This document shows positions 24,601-39,500 of a stretch of 64,000 nucleotides of DNA, piece after piece (positions within the stretch are counted from its first letter, which is position 1; each line of letters begins with the position of its first letter). The position numbers and the translations under genes were made by a program. The stretch lies in assembly GCA_012932295.1 (NCBI GenBank), contig JAAONU010000010.1:23124977-23188976 (forward strand), in the 5' to 3' direction. Source of the stretch: Cyclina sinensis (Eukaryota > Mollusca > Bivalvia > Venerida > Veneridae). Below the pieces are notes generated by a model, which worked only from the letters and a program-made list of their open reading frames with translations, did no database searches and was not told where the DNA came from.

Positions 24601-27581
24601 GGCTTATCAACTACACATTGCACTTGGTTTGACCGAAAATCAGAGGTCAAGTTTGTAACATGTTACATGTTAGCACATGCAGAGTGTGATCAGCTAGAAA
24701 TTGAGAAAATTAGGCACAATTAAAAATGCTATGAAAGATCAAACATAATGAAAACAATTACAAACTGGTTTAAGACAGAGATTTACATCAGGAAACAGTT
24801 CTACTTATATCATATACTAATTTTCTTATAAAGAAGGCCACTTCAAATATCAGCTTGTTCAAGTAAATATTAGGGGATTACAATTACAGAGACTCACTCA
24901 ACAAATATAGCTGAATTTTTTTTAAACTATACTATATATTGAAAAACATAACATGTGCTTCTCTACACCAAGAAAACTGAAAAAAAAAACATTCGTACCC
25001 ATGCCCTTTTGTTCAGGAAAATAAAGAGCGGAGTTCTACACCACTGAGTCACAGAGGCTCGTTATATAAGATTTGTCAAAATCAATAAAATATCTACCCC
25101 GTGACGAACAGAGTAACTTTTTATCAATAAAAGTGTGTAAAACTTTATAATGTAATGTGTTTTTGTAACAAAATATGAGTCAGCAACTTAGTTTAATTAT
25201 GTTCTTCACAAAAACAGCTAGAATTTCTAGGTGTATTAACATTATTTTTTTGCATTGTCGACCTATCTGTGAGTCAAAACAGTCGACAAAGAATGATCTT
25301 CGTTATGATTTCAACAAATAACTCTAAGGTATTGACAAACTTTTTTAGGTTTTGATAGAAATTTTAAATGAATTTTGTTCCAAATTTGAACAAATATTGA
25401 AATTAAGAAAAAACTTTATTTACATGGTTGATGGCATGTTTGATCAACTGAAATTTACAAGAGGACAGTTTTCTGTGCTCCTCGAGGGAAGAGAGAGCAT
25501 ATAGTCGCCGCTTTGTCTGCCTGTATGTCCGTCCGTCCGTCCGCATTTTCTTGTCCGGGACATAACTCTGAAACTGCAAGAAGTATCAACAAGAAACCTT
25601 TTAAGTAGATAGATCTTATTGAGTAGAAGTGCAGTGCATAAGAACAATAACTCTGCATTGCCTAATTTTTTAGTTATTGCCCTTTGTTCATTTTAACACT
25701 TTGAACTTTGTTCAGGACATATCTCTGAAACTACAAGAGGTATCAAAAACCTCTGGTTTACTTGTCACCAGCCTACTTCAGTGACCATGACACTTTCTGG
25801 ATAGGACTGCCACTGTCTTAGTTGATAGAAAAAAATAAAGTATAAAATGGTAACTGTCTTACATTCTTCATTGCGTATTTAATCAGTTTTATACTTTTTT
25901 CCAGCAACTACCAATAACATAATATCTTTATGCTGAATTTGGAAAAGACTTTATGAACATACTATTCTGTGTCCAAAACCTATTCGAGGAGCATCACCTG
26001 GTTTGACCGGCTCTTGTTTTTAATTACAAACATACTATCAGTAAATTGAAAAAGTCTAGTTTAAAATATACTACAGTTAGTTATAATATTGTGTAGATCA
26101 TACAAATTTTCCAGTAATGTCCTATCATGTATATGTAAAGCAGTTTTTATTAGATTAATCGAAAAAAGCATATATTATTGTAATATCAAAAATTTTGGAA
26201 AGAGGATATTCAAATAACAATCAACTGATTTCAATGAATTTTTTATCAGCTTTACCCCGCGGAAATATACTGTTTTACATAAACTTATGTTGAAATCAGG
26301 GAGTGGATGAGTTTGCACATGAGTATGGTAACGCACTAAACCAGCGGTGGCGAGATCGATCCTCCTCTCCTCCACTAACATTACTAAATTTCTTCTGGTT
26401 GAATGCAATGTATCAGTGCTGTACAATGAGCATGCAAAAGAACCCCAGGGGTGTGTCTGCATGGGATGCTTTTTGATCTTGCACTATTCTCCACTCATAT
26501 AACTCTGAAGGGGTTGTCGGTCATATGAACAACTGGTACCAACGATAAATAAACTCAAGTAAAAAGATTAGAAGAGAGAATCACTTTTACAATTAGATTC
26601 CTAATACCCTACCTCCACTCTTTAGAGTATTTAATTCCATTGATTTGTGTAGGATTTAGACATTTTCACAAAAGGACATGCGTTCAAACCCCACTCAAGC
26701 AATTTTGTCTCTAGTTTTGGGCAGTTTTACATTGTTTTGGTTTTATTACAGTAGCGTAACAGCCCGAATTTATCATTTATAATTTTTTCTAATTTTATCA
26801 TTATTTCTCTGCACCGATATTCTCTTTATGGTAAGAGTAGAATAATCTTACAAGAAAAGAAAAATAAAAGTTTTCATATCGCAGTATGGAAGTATAGTGT
26901 AAGATACTTAGTTCAGTTCAAACTGAAGTTCAAAAGCAAAACATGTTATATGTTTTTCATTTGAAAAATATTTGAAAGCAATAACATCTTAAGAAACAAC
27001 ATGCTAGTTGTATGATACACTCTTTCTTACTACACTTTACAATTAATTGATACATTAATCTGAATTATTCAGACAGTTGTGTGTTAAGTTTCAAAGTATG
27101 ATTTTTCAACTTAAAAGTTATGACAATTTTGTCTGAACAATTCAGACTATTGTCAAACTGTATTATACCTACCAGTTCAGTTTGTTGTTTGTTTGTTTGT
27201 TTATTGGGATTTAATGCCAGGTTTAACAGCTGTGGTCATATCCCGGCAGTCAGTCCACCTAGCCAGTGTCCCTGGGTATTCAACCAGTTCACTAAACAAT
27301 TTCTCCTCAAGTGACTGACTACTTCCTCACTTGTTTCAGAGGTGAGGGACAATGACCTTCAGAACCTCTGCCTGACATCAATTACCACGGAGAAATTTTG
27401 CCAGTCCTGATGGAGATCAAACCAGGAACTCCATGACTGACAATCCGATGCTCTACCGACTGAGCTAGCCAGGCCGGCAAGTTCAGATATTAGTCGCTTC
27501 ATCCATTTGGGTGAAATGCATAAATGTTAATCTTCACCTTTTTATATTTTATGATTATGTTTGTCATGTAAATGACATTAG

Positions 27582-27616
<35 letters not shown>

Positions 27617-30549
27617 ATTAAAGGATAAATAGTTCATGTTCAGAAAAATATCATGACTTACTACAACAGTTATTGATAGGTTGAAGACGTCGTGAAAATA
27701 GTTCGTGTTCTTAAATATATAAGCTAATATGTGCATAACTGACCACAGGCATAGAGCTACATAATAGAGTAAATTTATACCATTTCACTTTTATTTCATC
27801 ACTTATATAACTTATGTTAAATTTGCCTAAATATTCTATCAGTTTTCCTATATGGTTATTACACCATGCACATTTAGTGAGGACACACTGTTTTTCAAAA
27901 ATGTAATAAAATTAAAACATGTTTTTGTTTCTTTCTTTTAAAGACTGTTCATACAGGAAAAGTAATTTTATTTCCTCAAGTGGCATAGTATAATTGAAAG
28001 TTAGTTTTCTAGAGTATACCTTTTTATCATTTTTTAAATTAATTTATGTTCAGCCCAGTAAAAGGAAAAATTAACATTTTCCTATTTCATAGCTCTGAAA
28101 ACTTATCTGTAAAAATAAAGTGGTCAGGATAACATTAATAATGCTTGTCAGTGCTCAGCAGGTCATCTAATATTTATAACAACTTAATTGACCAGGCAAA
28201 TTAACTACATTACACGCCCAAGCATTTTCTAGATGCTTGTAAAATTTCTGCTGTGTGCTATCTTACTCTGTATCAATACAAAGAATAACACATCCCTGAG
28301 AAATAAGAGGTCACAGACAGGCCATAATGTCATGCTGAGAAGCTAAAGAAAATGCTAAAAATTCTGGAAGGGTTAACCTTGTGAAAATTGCTACAGCTCT
28401 GTGTTAAGATATTCAAAGCTGTTTATCAAACATCGTAACCAATCAGATCTCATTTTCGAGTAATTTTGAGAGAGGCAGAATTTACAAATGATACTGTTGC
28501 TCCATGTATCCACACCAAAAATGCTAATTTATGTCAGGATACATTCATTCCAGGTATTTCAAATTTTCACTTTACTTCACAATATCAATATCTGTGTAAA
28601 TCTTCCGATGAAATAACTATCACTATTTATTTAAATTGCAAAATCTAATCACGTAATTTTGACATTGGTTATGTTTTTTAACTACAGAAATTCTAATATA
28701 TGCTCAGGGAATAAAGAAACGCTCGGTAAACCTTGCAGATAATTCTAGTTTTCCCGTTTCACGCTTTCCACGGGAGACCTCGTTACGCAATGCCAATTTG
28801 AGACATTTGATACATAACAACAGGCACTGTAACCTAGAGAATTCATTGGCAGATTTAAATTATATCCGATCAACGCACTCTCGAGCTAATTTGCGGATGT
28901 CACCCTGCGTTTCTGAACATCTGTATATATTCATATGGACATGACTTGTAAAGAATGTACAGGTTTTATATCCGTAAGGACACGACTAGTGTAAATTAAT
29001 CATGTTTGAAACAATACTTTTCTGTTACGTTCACATTAGGGTTACTGCTTAAAAATTGTTCTTAGTAAGTTAATGTTTTACTTTCTGAAAATAATTATCA
29101 TCTTGATTGTAAATTTGAATCTTCATTATCTTTATAGCGAATTTTTTGTGTTTTTTTTTTTTGAAAACTATGTAAGTAAAATAATCATTTGGCAAGTACT
29201 GAATAAAATGTTGTAAATAAAAATTGATATAAAATTTTACTAGCTTTGTGTTTACACACAAATAAATTTTATTTTGTTTTGGGGACTTAATTTGATGAAG
29301 CTATGATTCAATTACTGATATGATCCAGAGTTTGATAGCGAAAAATATAATATCTTTTAAGAAAATTTATGATTATCAGCAAAACAAATTGATGACAGTA
29401 TATTTGTAACGGCTTAAAACCGGTAAAAGTAATAATGGTTTCTATAAATGGCATATACGGTTTTTTTCAAGATTGATTCACAGAGCATGTTAGCTTCTTT
29501 TTAAAATCTGTTGACGGGAAATATGCATGGTCACTTCGACGTTCATTCCCCATCTTTACAAACTAATAATCACTATGATATACTTATTTTTTATATAAAA
29601 CATTCGTTTACTTTTGAAATCAGACTGATAATATATTAAAGATTAAACATCTTAACAGATATTGTTAAAATCATCGATATCCAGCTGATGCCCATTGAAT
29701 ATCTTTGCCAACTGACGATTCTCATATAATCGTTAACAAAAATTTGTTATGTTCTGAAATCTAACTGACGGTAGATTTAGTAACAGAGAACAGAGATGTT
29801 AACAAATTATTGTTAACAATTCGGCATATTTTCTTTCTGCATCTCTGTCAAGTGAAGAGAATAGTATAAGCTTTAACAAAGATTTGTTAAACTCTGACTG
29901 ATGGTAGATTCAGTAACAGAGAACAGATATGTTAACAAATTATTGTTAAGCATTCGGCCTATTTTCTTTCTGCATCTCTGTCACTGAGAATAGTATAAGC
30001 TTTAACAAAGATTTGTTAAACTCTGACTGATGGTAGATTCAGTAACAGCGAACAGAGATGTTAGCAAATAATTGTTAACAATTCAGCCAATTTTCTTTCC
30101 ACATCTCTGTCAGGTGACGAGAATAGTTTAACAAAGATTTGTTAAACTCTGATGTCCAATTGATGATAGTCTAAGCAAAAGCGATCTTAACATATAATTG
30201 TTAAAGAGCCTTGATATTACACAAAAACAATTTGGTTTATGTTTAACAAAGTATTTGTTAAGACATAATGTATGCAGTTAAATAGTACAAGCTTTAACAA
30301 ATACTTGTTAAAGACACTATTTCTTGAAACTTTGTTGAAATAAAAAAAAAATCTGAAAAAGTTGTAGAAACTTACAACTTGATCACGTGGAAATGATCAA
30401 ACACAATTGGAAGCTGTTATAAGCGCTGCTTGGGAATTAAGGTATTAGATACATAACGCCTTACCGCTAGTCAGTATGGTACTTAAATTTATTGACAGTG
30501 TTCACTGACGGACATGTTTTTTATATTAACAAAGCCAAAAATGTTTCTG

Positions 30550-30580
<31 letters not shown>

Positions 30581-33500
30581 ATAGTTTAATATAAGACATT
30601 TAAACGTGATACATTAATAAATATTGGGTATCAATTATTAAAGTCATGGTAAGACATGGTAAACTTCCTTGGTATTCTGCCTATCTATTCACACTACACC
30701 ATATGCTTAAAAATATCCACAGCTAAAATTAAGCCCCCTTAAAACTATTGGAAGTGGGTGGAAGTAAATCGTACAGTAGTTTTTGTTCTAAGTACTGACA
30801 GTTTTGTGCGCACGTGTGTGTGTGTGTGTGTGTTTCTTTGGGTCTTCCTACTGAGAAAGATAAGATATTACACTTTTGTTGTTTTTTATGGTCAGATTAT
30901 TAACATAAAACAATGACTTAGACCTTACATTGGCCTGCTTATTCTTGAAATTATCAAAATAAAATGTGAAGAGAAATGACCTCTGTAGAGTACTCAATGC
31001 ATATAATGAATGACCTCCTTTTTATCTATATGAGACCCAGTTGTATGTCACTATCAACAAATAACCAGGACAAATATTCCGAATATGGTTTCATTAAGAT
31101 TGGTCCAAAAAATGTAAAATTTTACAACTTGGAACGGTCCCTTCTGAGCAAGATCTGCAAAGACCACGTAAAAATGTGGTCTCTATAGTCTCAGAATTCA
31201 CTAGTTAACTGTTAACAAAGAACGAGTCCAACAACAGTATATACTAGAAACAACAAACATCAACATGTAAAAACAACATAGAAAAGTAAATATTTCAGCG
31301 TGTCATGAAGCTCGTGAATTAGTTTTTCTACATTGTGTGAAGAAGTAGCGGTTGTTTGATAGTCGAAAATTGAATTATTGTTGTTTAGTTGGATTTTTCA
31401 AACCTGGTGAGTTGAACGCAAGCTTACGTTTTCTCGAAAAAGTTTCAAACGCGATAACGCCATGTTATGAAAATATCTTAATTATATATAGCTTCTGGGG
31501 TTTTAAAAAGATAAAATGGTTACATTTGTTTACTTGACTAATGTTTATGTAATAGTACGTACCAAATGCTGAACAATCCACTCTTCTAGATAGCTGTATA
31601 ATGTCTAAAACATAGATAAGCAATATTAACATATTTGTTTTACATATTATAATGTATGACCTGTTGTACATTTCCTTTATCTGCAATACTGTTCACTTTT
31701 GAGTCAATAATTGGTTTGTTGTGATAAAATTCTTTCAGCAAAAATATTACAAGTTTAAAACATCCTCACTCAAAACTGAAAAAAGAAAAACGAATAACTG
31801 TTCAACAGTTTTGGATAACGTTTAGCTTATGCATTTTCTTCTGATCAAAAGTTTTCATGAGATTATGACAATAGTTATTTGCATTACACTTCATATTTCC
31901 AATCCTAAGACAGAAATCTTAGATGAATAAATAAGAAGGATAAATGCCAGTGCAGTGAAAGGCGGCTTTTGTACCAAACTGGTTGAAGTAAAGGGTTGTA
32001 GTACGACACATGAAGACGTCCGCTCTTGAGCAGAGAAATGTTTATCTGGAACTCATTGTGTCTGTTTGACTAAGCAAGACTCAGAACATTGAACGCGGTA
32101 AGGCCTATGGCCCTCGCAAGCCGACTTTAACTCATCTACTCAAAACGTTCGACAATCCCAATCCATTTCGGCAAGTCCAAGATTGTTTAAGTGTAACAAG
32201 CGCAGCAGAAGCATATAGTGTAGAAAGTTTAATAAAGCAAGAAAGACGTCATCGCCAACAGTTACGAGCATCGGCATATTACAAATGTTTCACTACCCCT
32301 GTAAATATATTTGCATATTTGAAGAAGATAAAAACAATACCCGGGCAAATGGTGTCTAAACAATTTCTTGTTATAACAGATCTTCCAGCACAATCGTCTA
32401 TTGAAGAATTAGAGCAAGGTCGGGTTCTGGTCATTTTACACGTGTGGTTTGGCGCCAAAGAGCACCCCCAATCACTCCAACCCAGCCAATAGGACGGCAG
32501 ACCTAAACAAGTTAACTTAGATAAGTTAGATATTTCCTTACCTTTTTTTTGAAACCAAAAATAAATTACATCTCCTAATATAATTAGTTATTTTCAAAAC
32601 CCTATAGATTTTTGAAGTACTGTTGAAAGTGTATTTTTTGCCCAAAATCAGATTCGCAGGAACTAACAATGTTTCTATATTTCGAACTGCAACATGTCTT
32701 TACTAGCTGAATTTTTTCAACACCTCAGAATATAAAGATGTCTGCTTCGAAGAGTATCTGCAAACTTGATATCTTACAAGGATTTTCCGAAAAGTCCTTG
32801 TTTAAATCAATTTAAACTTATATTATCGTGAAACCTTTTCAAACTGCATAAACTAAGTCTTAAACACTGCTTCTTAAAAATTACACTGACAATATATCTG
32901 CTTGGTTTAAAAAATGCTCACGTAAAGGCATAACTGTACATTATCAAGATAAGACAACCCTGAAGTCAAGTTCATGATTAAGGACTAGCATTAAACATGT
33001 AAAACAGCCGATTATAAGTAGCATAGTGGAATCAAACGTTTATATACTGCATGCCTATTTTAATCGTCCATTCGGAGTCAGATGAAAGGTAACTGATAAT
33101 GTAAAGGAAAAAAAATAATTGTGTTCAAAACTTAAGACACTCTGAAAGTGTACCTTGGAATTAATACGTTTAATGCAAGGAGTTCTTTTAAAATATGAAA
33201 AAATTGTACAGTCTTTCAGTCGCTACATTGTCATATAATCTAAATAATTCAGTGTCTTTCAGTCGCCACATTGCCTTATAATCTGAATAGTTCAGTGTCA
33301 TTTAGTCGATCCTTTGCCTATAATCTCAAAAATACAGTTTTGTTTACTTGCTATAAATTTTAAATTTTTCCTTTTTTCAAATTCCATAATGATGATGTTT
33401 CAGCTAGGTTATCAAAAGAACGTTATAGACATTTTTGAGCCAAAGCTTAACAGTTATTGATGACGTCATCATTTTTGACGTGTGTGCTAAGGGGTTTACA

Positions 33501-36500
33501 CATTTTGTTTTATTGCCCTGATGATAAAAGAAACCGGTTGGCAATTACATATTTAAAAAACCAATATGTTGCTTTTATTTTTTCACACGGGCGGTGCAGA
33601 TGATCGAAAATGGATATACGCAACGTGAGGTGGCCACCGTTCTAGAAGTTTCTTGAAGCGTTGTTGCCAAGTTGTGGAGTCGTTATCAGGAGACTGGAGA
33701 GTTCACAAGAAGACCTGGGCAAGGTCGTCGCCGCATTACAACACCTCGTCAGGACTGATATCTGAGAACTTTGGCCCTGAAAAATCATCAGTATACTGCT
33801 ATTGGCAATGCAATTGACTTCCGACAAGCTACAGGGGTTCGTGTGTCCACTCAAACTGTCCGAAATCGTCTTCATGAAGATGGTTTGGATGCCCGAAGAC
33901 CTGCTAGAGGACTAGTTCTGACCGTAGCTCACCGCAGAGCTTGCTTAGAGTTTGCCCACGAACACGTCACTTGGCAACTGCACCACAGGCGATCTGTTTC
34001 GGCCATGTTTCGACCTGTGACAGATATGGGATGGTGTGGCGTCGCCGAGGAGAGAGGTATGCTGAATGTAACATTATTCTATATGACAGGTTTGGCGATG
34101 GGTCAGTTATGGTATGGGCAGGGATATACATTGACGGGCGCACAGACTCGTCGGAAGCTTCTTTGATGATGAAAGTATTGAGGTCATAGACTTATCAGCG
34201 AGGTCTCTCGATCTAAAACCTATAAAGCATGTCTGGGACATGCTTTCTAGTAGACTTCCTTTGCGTCCGAACCCTGTGCCGAACGTCCGTGAGCTTTCTC
34301 ATGCTCTTGTTGCAGAATGGGATGCCATACCACAGTATATGATCAGAAGTGTCATGCCCAGACGATGTAGTGGGTGCTTAAACGCCCGAGGGGATACACT
34401 CATTATTGACACTGACTATGAAACGTTTCCAGGCCTGAATCTGCTTTACAGACATTGGTTGTTTTCCTGTTTCAAAGTTAATTTGATAGTGTTCATATCC
34501 TGAACACTGTCTCTGTTCAGGGATGTGCCTTTTGGCGATGAAAATGCCGATTTGTTTTTTGTAAAAAGAACGATTTTTTTTTTATTTTTGTAAAAGATAT
34601 TCATAAGTCTACTCAACGCGTATGGTATTTTATAGATTATATGGGCGCTCCTTAAATTATTTTGATCAGTGTAAATATATATTTAAACGTTTTTACCAGA
34701 ACATATCTTATCATCGCACTCAGTCACAATATTAGAGATCCCTTCACATTGATCTTCGCTGGAATAATTTCTTTTTCTTGTCATTTTACACTCTCCACTG
34801 CTGGTGTCGACTTTGCACTCCCATGCACTCCAATCTGACCATTGTGGCTCTTCTACAACACAAAAGACAAATTAAACAGCTAGTAAAGGGAACGCTTATT
34901 GGATTGCCCTGCCATTAATACCAAGCACCAGTTTAAACCCTTTTCAGGTTTTGCTGTCTTGAATCCATTAAAACGGCAACGTGTTTATACCATTTTTTCA
35001 TTTGAGTGGCATGGCCATTTCTATTTAAATTATGTAAAAAGTAAATAACCTAGCAAGGTAGTCCAGGAAACTTTGCCGCAGTAGGATATTGGTGCTTTTT
35101 CTGACTGGCAATATCTCCCGCGACGTTAAGGGCACATAATAGATATCCAAATGAAAAACGGGTAAATGAGACTACCTAGCAAGGGTGCAATTTTTTAGCA
35201 AAACAAGAGTTGTTTGTAAAACATGCATATCCCCTTCCTTACTAGAGGCAACCATATGAATGCAGTAAGATAGAAAAGGGACAGGGACTTGTGTCACAGT
35301 ATATTAAGTGGAGGATGCAAAGGGCTTCTGATATCAAAAACCATTGGCCATGACAAGACGAACTAGAGGAACATTACTGTAGATTATGCTAATGTCACTT
35401 TAGTTATAAAATGTATAAAGTTCATTTACCGGAAAACACGAAAGAGTACAAGAGCTGTATGGTTAGGTAGGTAAGCTGGAGTGTGGGAAGGTAGGAAGTG
35501 TTGAGGCAGCAAGGCCAAAGGGTTTACATGTTATCAATAAGTTTTTTTCCTATTTATGGTTTATGGCCACCGTGACCTTTACCTTTAACCTAGTGACCTC
35601 AAAGACATTTGGGGTCATCTTCTGATCAGAACACCCTACGCAGAAAGCCTTAGGACCCAATGCTGAAGGGTTCTCTAGTTATTGACTGGAAACCATTTTA
35701 CTGTTTATGGTCTGACGATGAACTTTGACCAAATATAATTATGTAGCAAAAAGCATAATGAGTCATCTACTTTTAATTATCAACCTGCATTGCAAGTTTA
35801 AGAACCTTCAACCAAAACATTCTCTAGTTATTCATCAGAAACCATTTAAATTTAAAAATCAATATGGCCTTTGATCAAGTGACCCTTAAATCTATAGGGG
35901 TCATTTGCTGGCCATGACTAACCTTCCTATGAAATTTGAACAAGCTTTGCTCAAGCGTTCTATACTTATTGACCAGAAACCGATTTGCATTTCAAAGTCA
36001 CTTTGACCTTGACATTTGACCTATTGACCTGAAAACTATAAGCGTCATTTACTGGTCATGGCCACCTTAGGTAAGCTGGAGTGTGGGAAGGTAGGAAGTG
36101 TTGAGGCAGCAAGGCCCAAGGGTTTACATGTTATCAATAAGTTTTTTTCCTATTTATGGTTTATGGCCACCGTGACCTTTACCTTTAACCTAGTGACCTC
36201 AAAGACATTTGGGGTCATCTTCTGATCAGAACACCCTACGCAGAAAGCCTTAGGACCCAATGCCGAAGGGTTCTCTAGTTATTGACTGGAAACCATTTTA
36301 CTGTTTATGGTCTGACGATGAACTTTGACCAAATATAATTATGTAGCAAAAAGCATAATGAGTCATCTACTTTTAATTATCAACCTGCATTGCAAGTTTA
36401 AGAACCTTCAACCAAAACATTCTCTAGTTATTCATCAGAAACCATTTAAATTTAAAAATCAATATGGCCTTTGATCAAGTGACCCTTAAATCTATAGGGG

Positions 36501-39500
36501 TCATTTGCTGGCCATGACTAACCTTCCTATGAAATTTGAACAAGCTTTGCTCAAGCGTTCTATACTTATTGACCAGAAACCGATTTGCTTTTCAAAGTCA
36601 CTTTGACCTTGACATTTGACCTATTGACCTGAAAACTATAAGCGTCATTTACTGGTCATGGCCACCTTACTCACAAAGTTTGAGGAACTTTAGCCCAATG
36701 ATTTTCTAGATACTTAGAAAAGCTTTTCTTTTTCAAGGTTACTGTAATACTGGCCTTTGACCTACTGACCCAAACAACTACAGTAGTGATCTACTGGTCA
36801 CGATTAACCAGCCTATGAAAATTGTGGGAGCCTGTGCTTAAGCATTCTTAAGTTATTGGTCAGAAACCGTTTTGCCTTCAAAGTAACTGTGATCTTGACC
36901 TTTAATTTAGTGACATGAAAAACTATTAGCATCATCTACTGGACATGTCCGACCTACAAACTAAGTTTGAGCCCATAGATTATCTAGATATCTGTCGGAA
37001 AATGTTATGGTTGTCAAGGTCACTGTGACCTTCGCTTTTGAACTAATGAACCAAAACACTGCAGGCTTTATCTACTGGTAATGGTCAACCTGCCTATGAA
37101 GTTTGAAATACGTGGGTTTATAGTTTTTCTAGATATTGATTGAGCGAAAACTAAGTGTATACCGACCGGCCGACCGACCGTCATTTGCAAAACAATATAC
37201 CCCCTCATCTTCGATGGGGACATAAACATACAATATTGTAGCTACCTTACAGCGCCAGACCCACTGACAGAACGAAAGACAAACATTTAACAAAACCACT
37301 TACCATCACAACAACCGCAAGCCTTTGGGCAATTTTTGGATGCCATGTCTTGAACCGTACATATGGGGTGGAAAGTATCTGTTATGATATAACAAGCATG
37401 AGTGTCTGAACAGGACGGACCAACTGAAACTAAAAATATAAATTTGCTTGACAGCGGGAAATAAATTGCAACATAAACCATTTTTTTAAAGTATTTTTAT
37501 ATCAGACTTTTTAACAATAATTTCAACATATTTCAAGAATAACGTTTTCTTCAATAAATCTAAAAGATAAAAGAAAACGGTTTTTTATTGTTCTTCCTGC
37601 TGAGAATGTCCATTCTGATCACTCAAATAGGGTATTTTCTTATTTCCTTGAAACTAGTTTTATGAGATCTTCGCAAACCTCGAATCCTTATCTTTTGTCA
37701 GTACCCGAGTGATAGATACACCGAATAATTCAGATTTAAATAAATCTATAATTAAATTATATCTATTATAAAACTAAATTCGATTGCCTGTTCAGTTATT
37801 ATTTAAGATTACATTGATCGAGTAGAAATAGATGCAAAGATGGTTATCAGAGAAATAAAATTACACTTATTACACTTAAACTTATTACTTTTATAATACT
37901 GCACTATTTAATAACTAATATCTATAATAATTAATATTTATGATCCTATCATCTGTGCATGTTAAGTAAATACATGATCAAGAACTTCTTGATCGACATT
38001 TATGAACGGACATTACAAACTGAATTTGTTTAATCTAAATCCGTGCACCGTTCTAACTTTTATCAGGGCTAATTTTAGATTATCTGGAAAAAATGCATAT
38101 TTTATAACGTGAAATAATTCTGGGAGGTAGTTTAAGTATGTTTTCGATTTGTCTGACATTCGGTTCTCTTTAAGAAAACTGCATTTTCTATTTTTTATGA
38201 TTGAAAAATAATACCATAATGAAAGTTAAAGTCAGTCTCTAATTTCTTACCATAGTCTCTGCATTGCCCTGAAGTTTGTAGACGTATTTTGTCTGCAAAA
38301 CATAAATAAAGCTTGCACATAGCATGTGTCATCATTTTAAACTTTGATAATTTAGTTTATTTTACTGTCAAAATAGGAAAGTTAGATTTAGATTGTAATT
38401 CAGCCTTTAATAAGGGGTAGTGTTAATTGGTACGATTGCATAAAATAAAATCTCATTGTATTGAAAACTTTTCTATGCGTAGTAATAGACTCTAAATGGC
38501 CTACAATTGAAACTATATACATATTGTGTACCAACTTAATTGGTTGATAAATTGAGCATGCGTGTGCCACCAAATATTTTGTCATGAAATTTTAAATATG
38601 CTGCAATGCAATTTGACAAGATAATTACATCCACTAAATATTACACCTGAATTAAACTTACCAGGACATAAATTCTGATCGCATGGCTTGGTCATCTTGG
38701 ACACAGTACCACAGTCCTTGGCTGCCCCTGTAGAACATATTCTGGTCCTTGTCATATTACATGTACCATGGTCACCCATCCTGCATGTCCAGTTTCCCCA
38801 TTCCGACCAAGTTGCTATATATTCATCGAATAATAAAGTAGATTCAAAAACAAAAACAAATGTACTTCAGCCTCTTCTTCCACTTCTTTTGCTATTGCTG
38901 TAACTACTTCTACCACCACTACTAAATAACTGTTATTATTATTAATAGTGACGTTCTGCATGTTCTGCTCTCTTTTTGTTTGAACGTTATTTATTTCTTT
39001 TACGCTTTTATTGTTTGAAGTATTAAACACAATGTCTATATTTTCTAGTGATAAGTATATACTTTGAAAAAAAATCTTTCTAGTGTAGGTTTACATCTTG
39101 TTGGTTCGATTTTCTTAAAAAATGTTTACATTCTTAAAAAATGTTTACATTTCTTAAAAAAGTATTTACATTAAAAAAAGTGTTATATTATTTAAAAAGT
39201 GTTTACATTGAATTTATTAAAAAGTGTTTACATTCTTACAAAGTGTTTACATTCTTAAAAAGTGTTTACACTCTTAAGAAGTGTTAACATTCATTTTAGT
39301 GATAGTTTACATCTTGTTGATTCGATTTTCTTAAAAAGGCAGCTTACCTGTAACAGAACTGAGCTTGAGAACAGAACAAACACTTTAACGTTGGTACATG
39401 GGTATACACGAGGCAACACTAACATAAATAATAAGCTTTTACCTGTAACTGAGCTTAAGAACAGAACATTTAGTATAACCCTTCTCCTGCTGGTGGCTGT

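Noticed and set aside
25444..25658. Overlapping minus-strand ORFs
   Set aside because: They lie entirely within the GTCCGTCC dispersed repeat.
28870..28925. Possible extra exon CSETQGDIRKLARECVDR
   Set aside because: An acceptor-like site is present but there is no donor before the in-frame stop, and no module pattern.
37304..37423. ShK-type toxin gene
   Set aside because: Only the ShKT fold is shared. It is one module of a long TSP1/mucin protein, so a toxin function is not supported.
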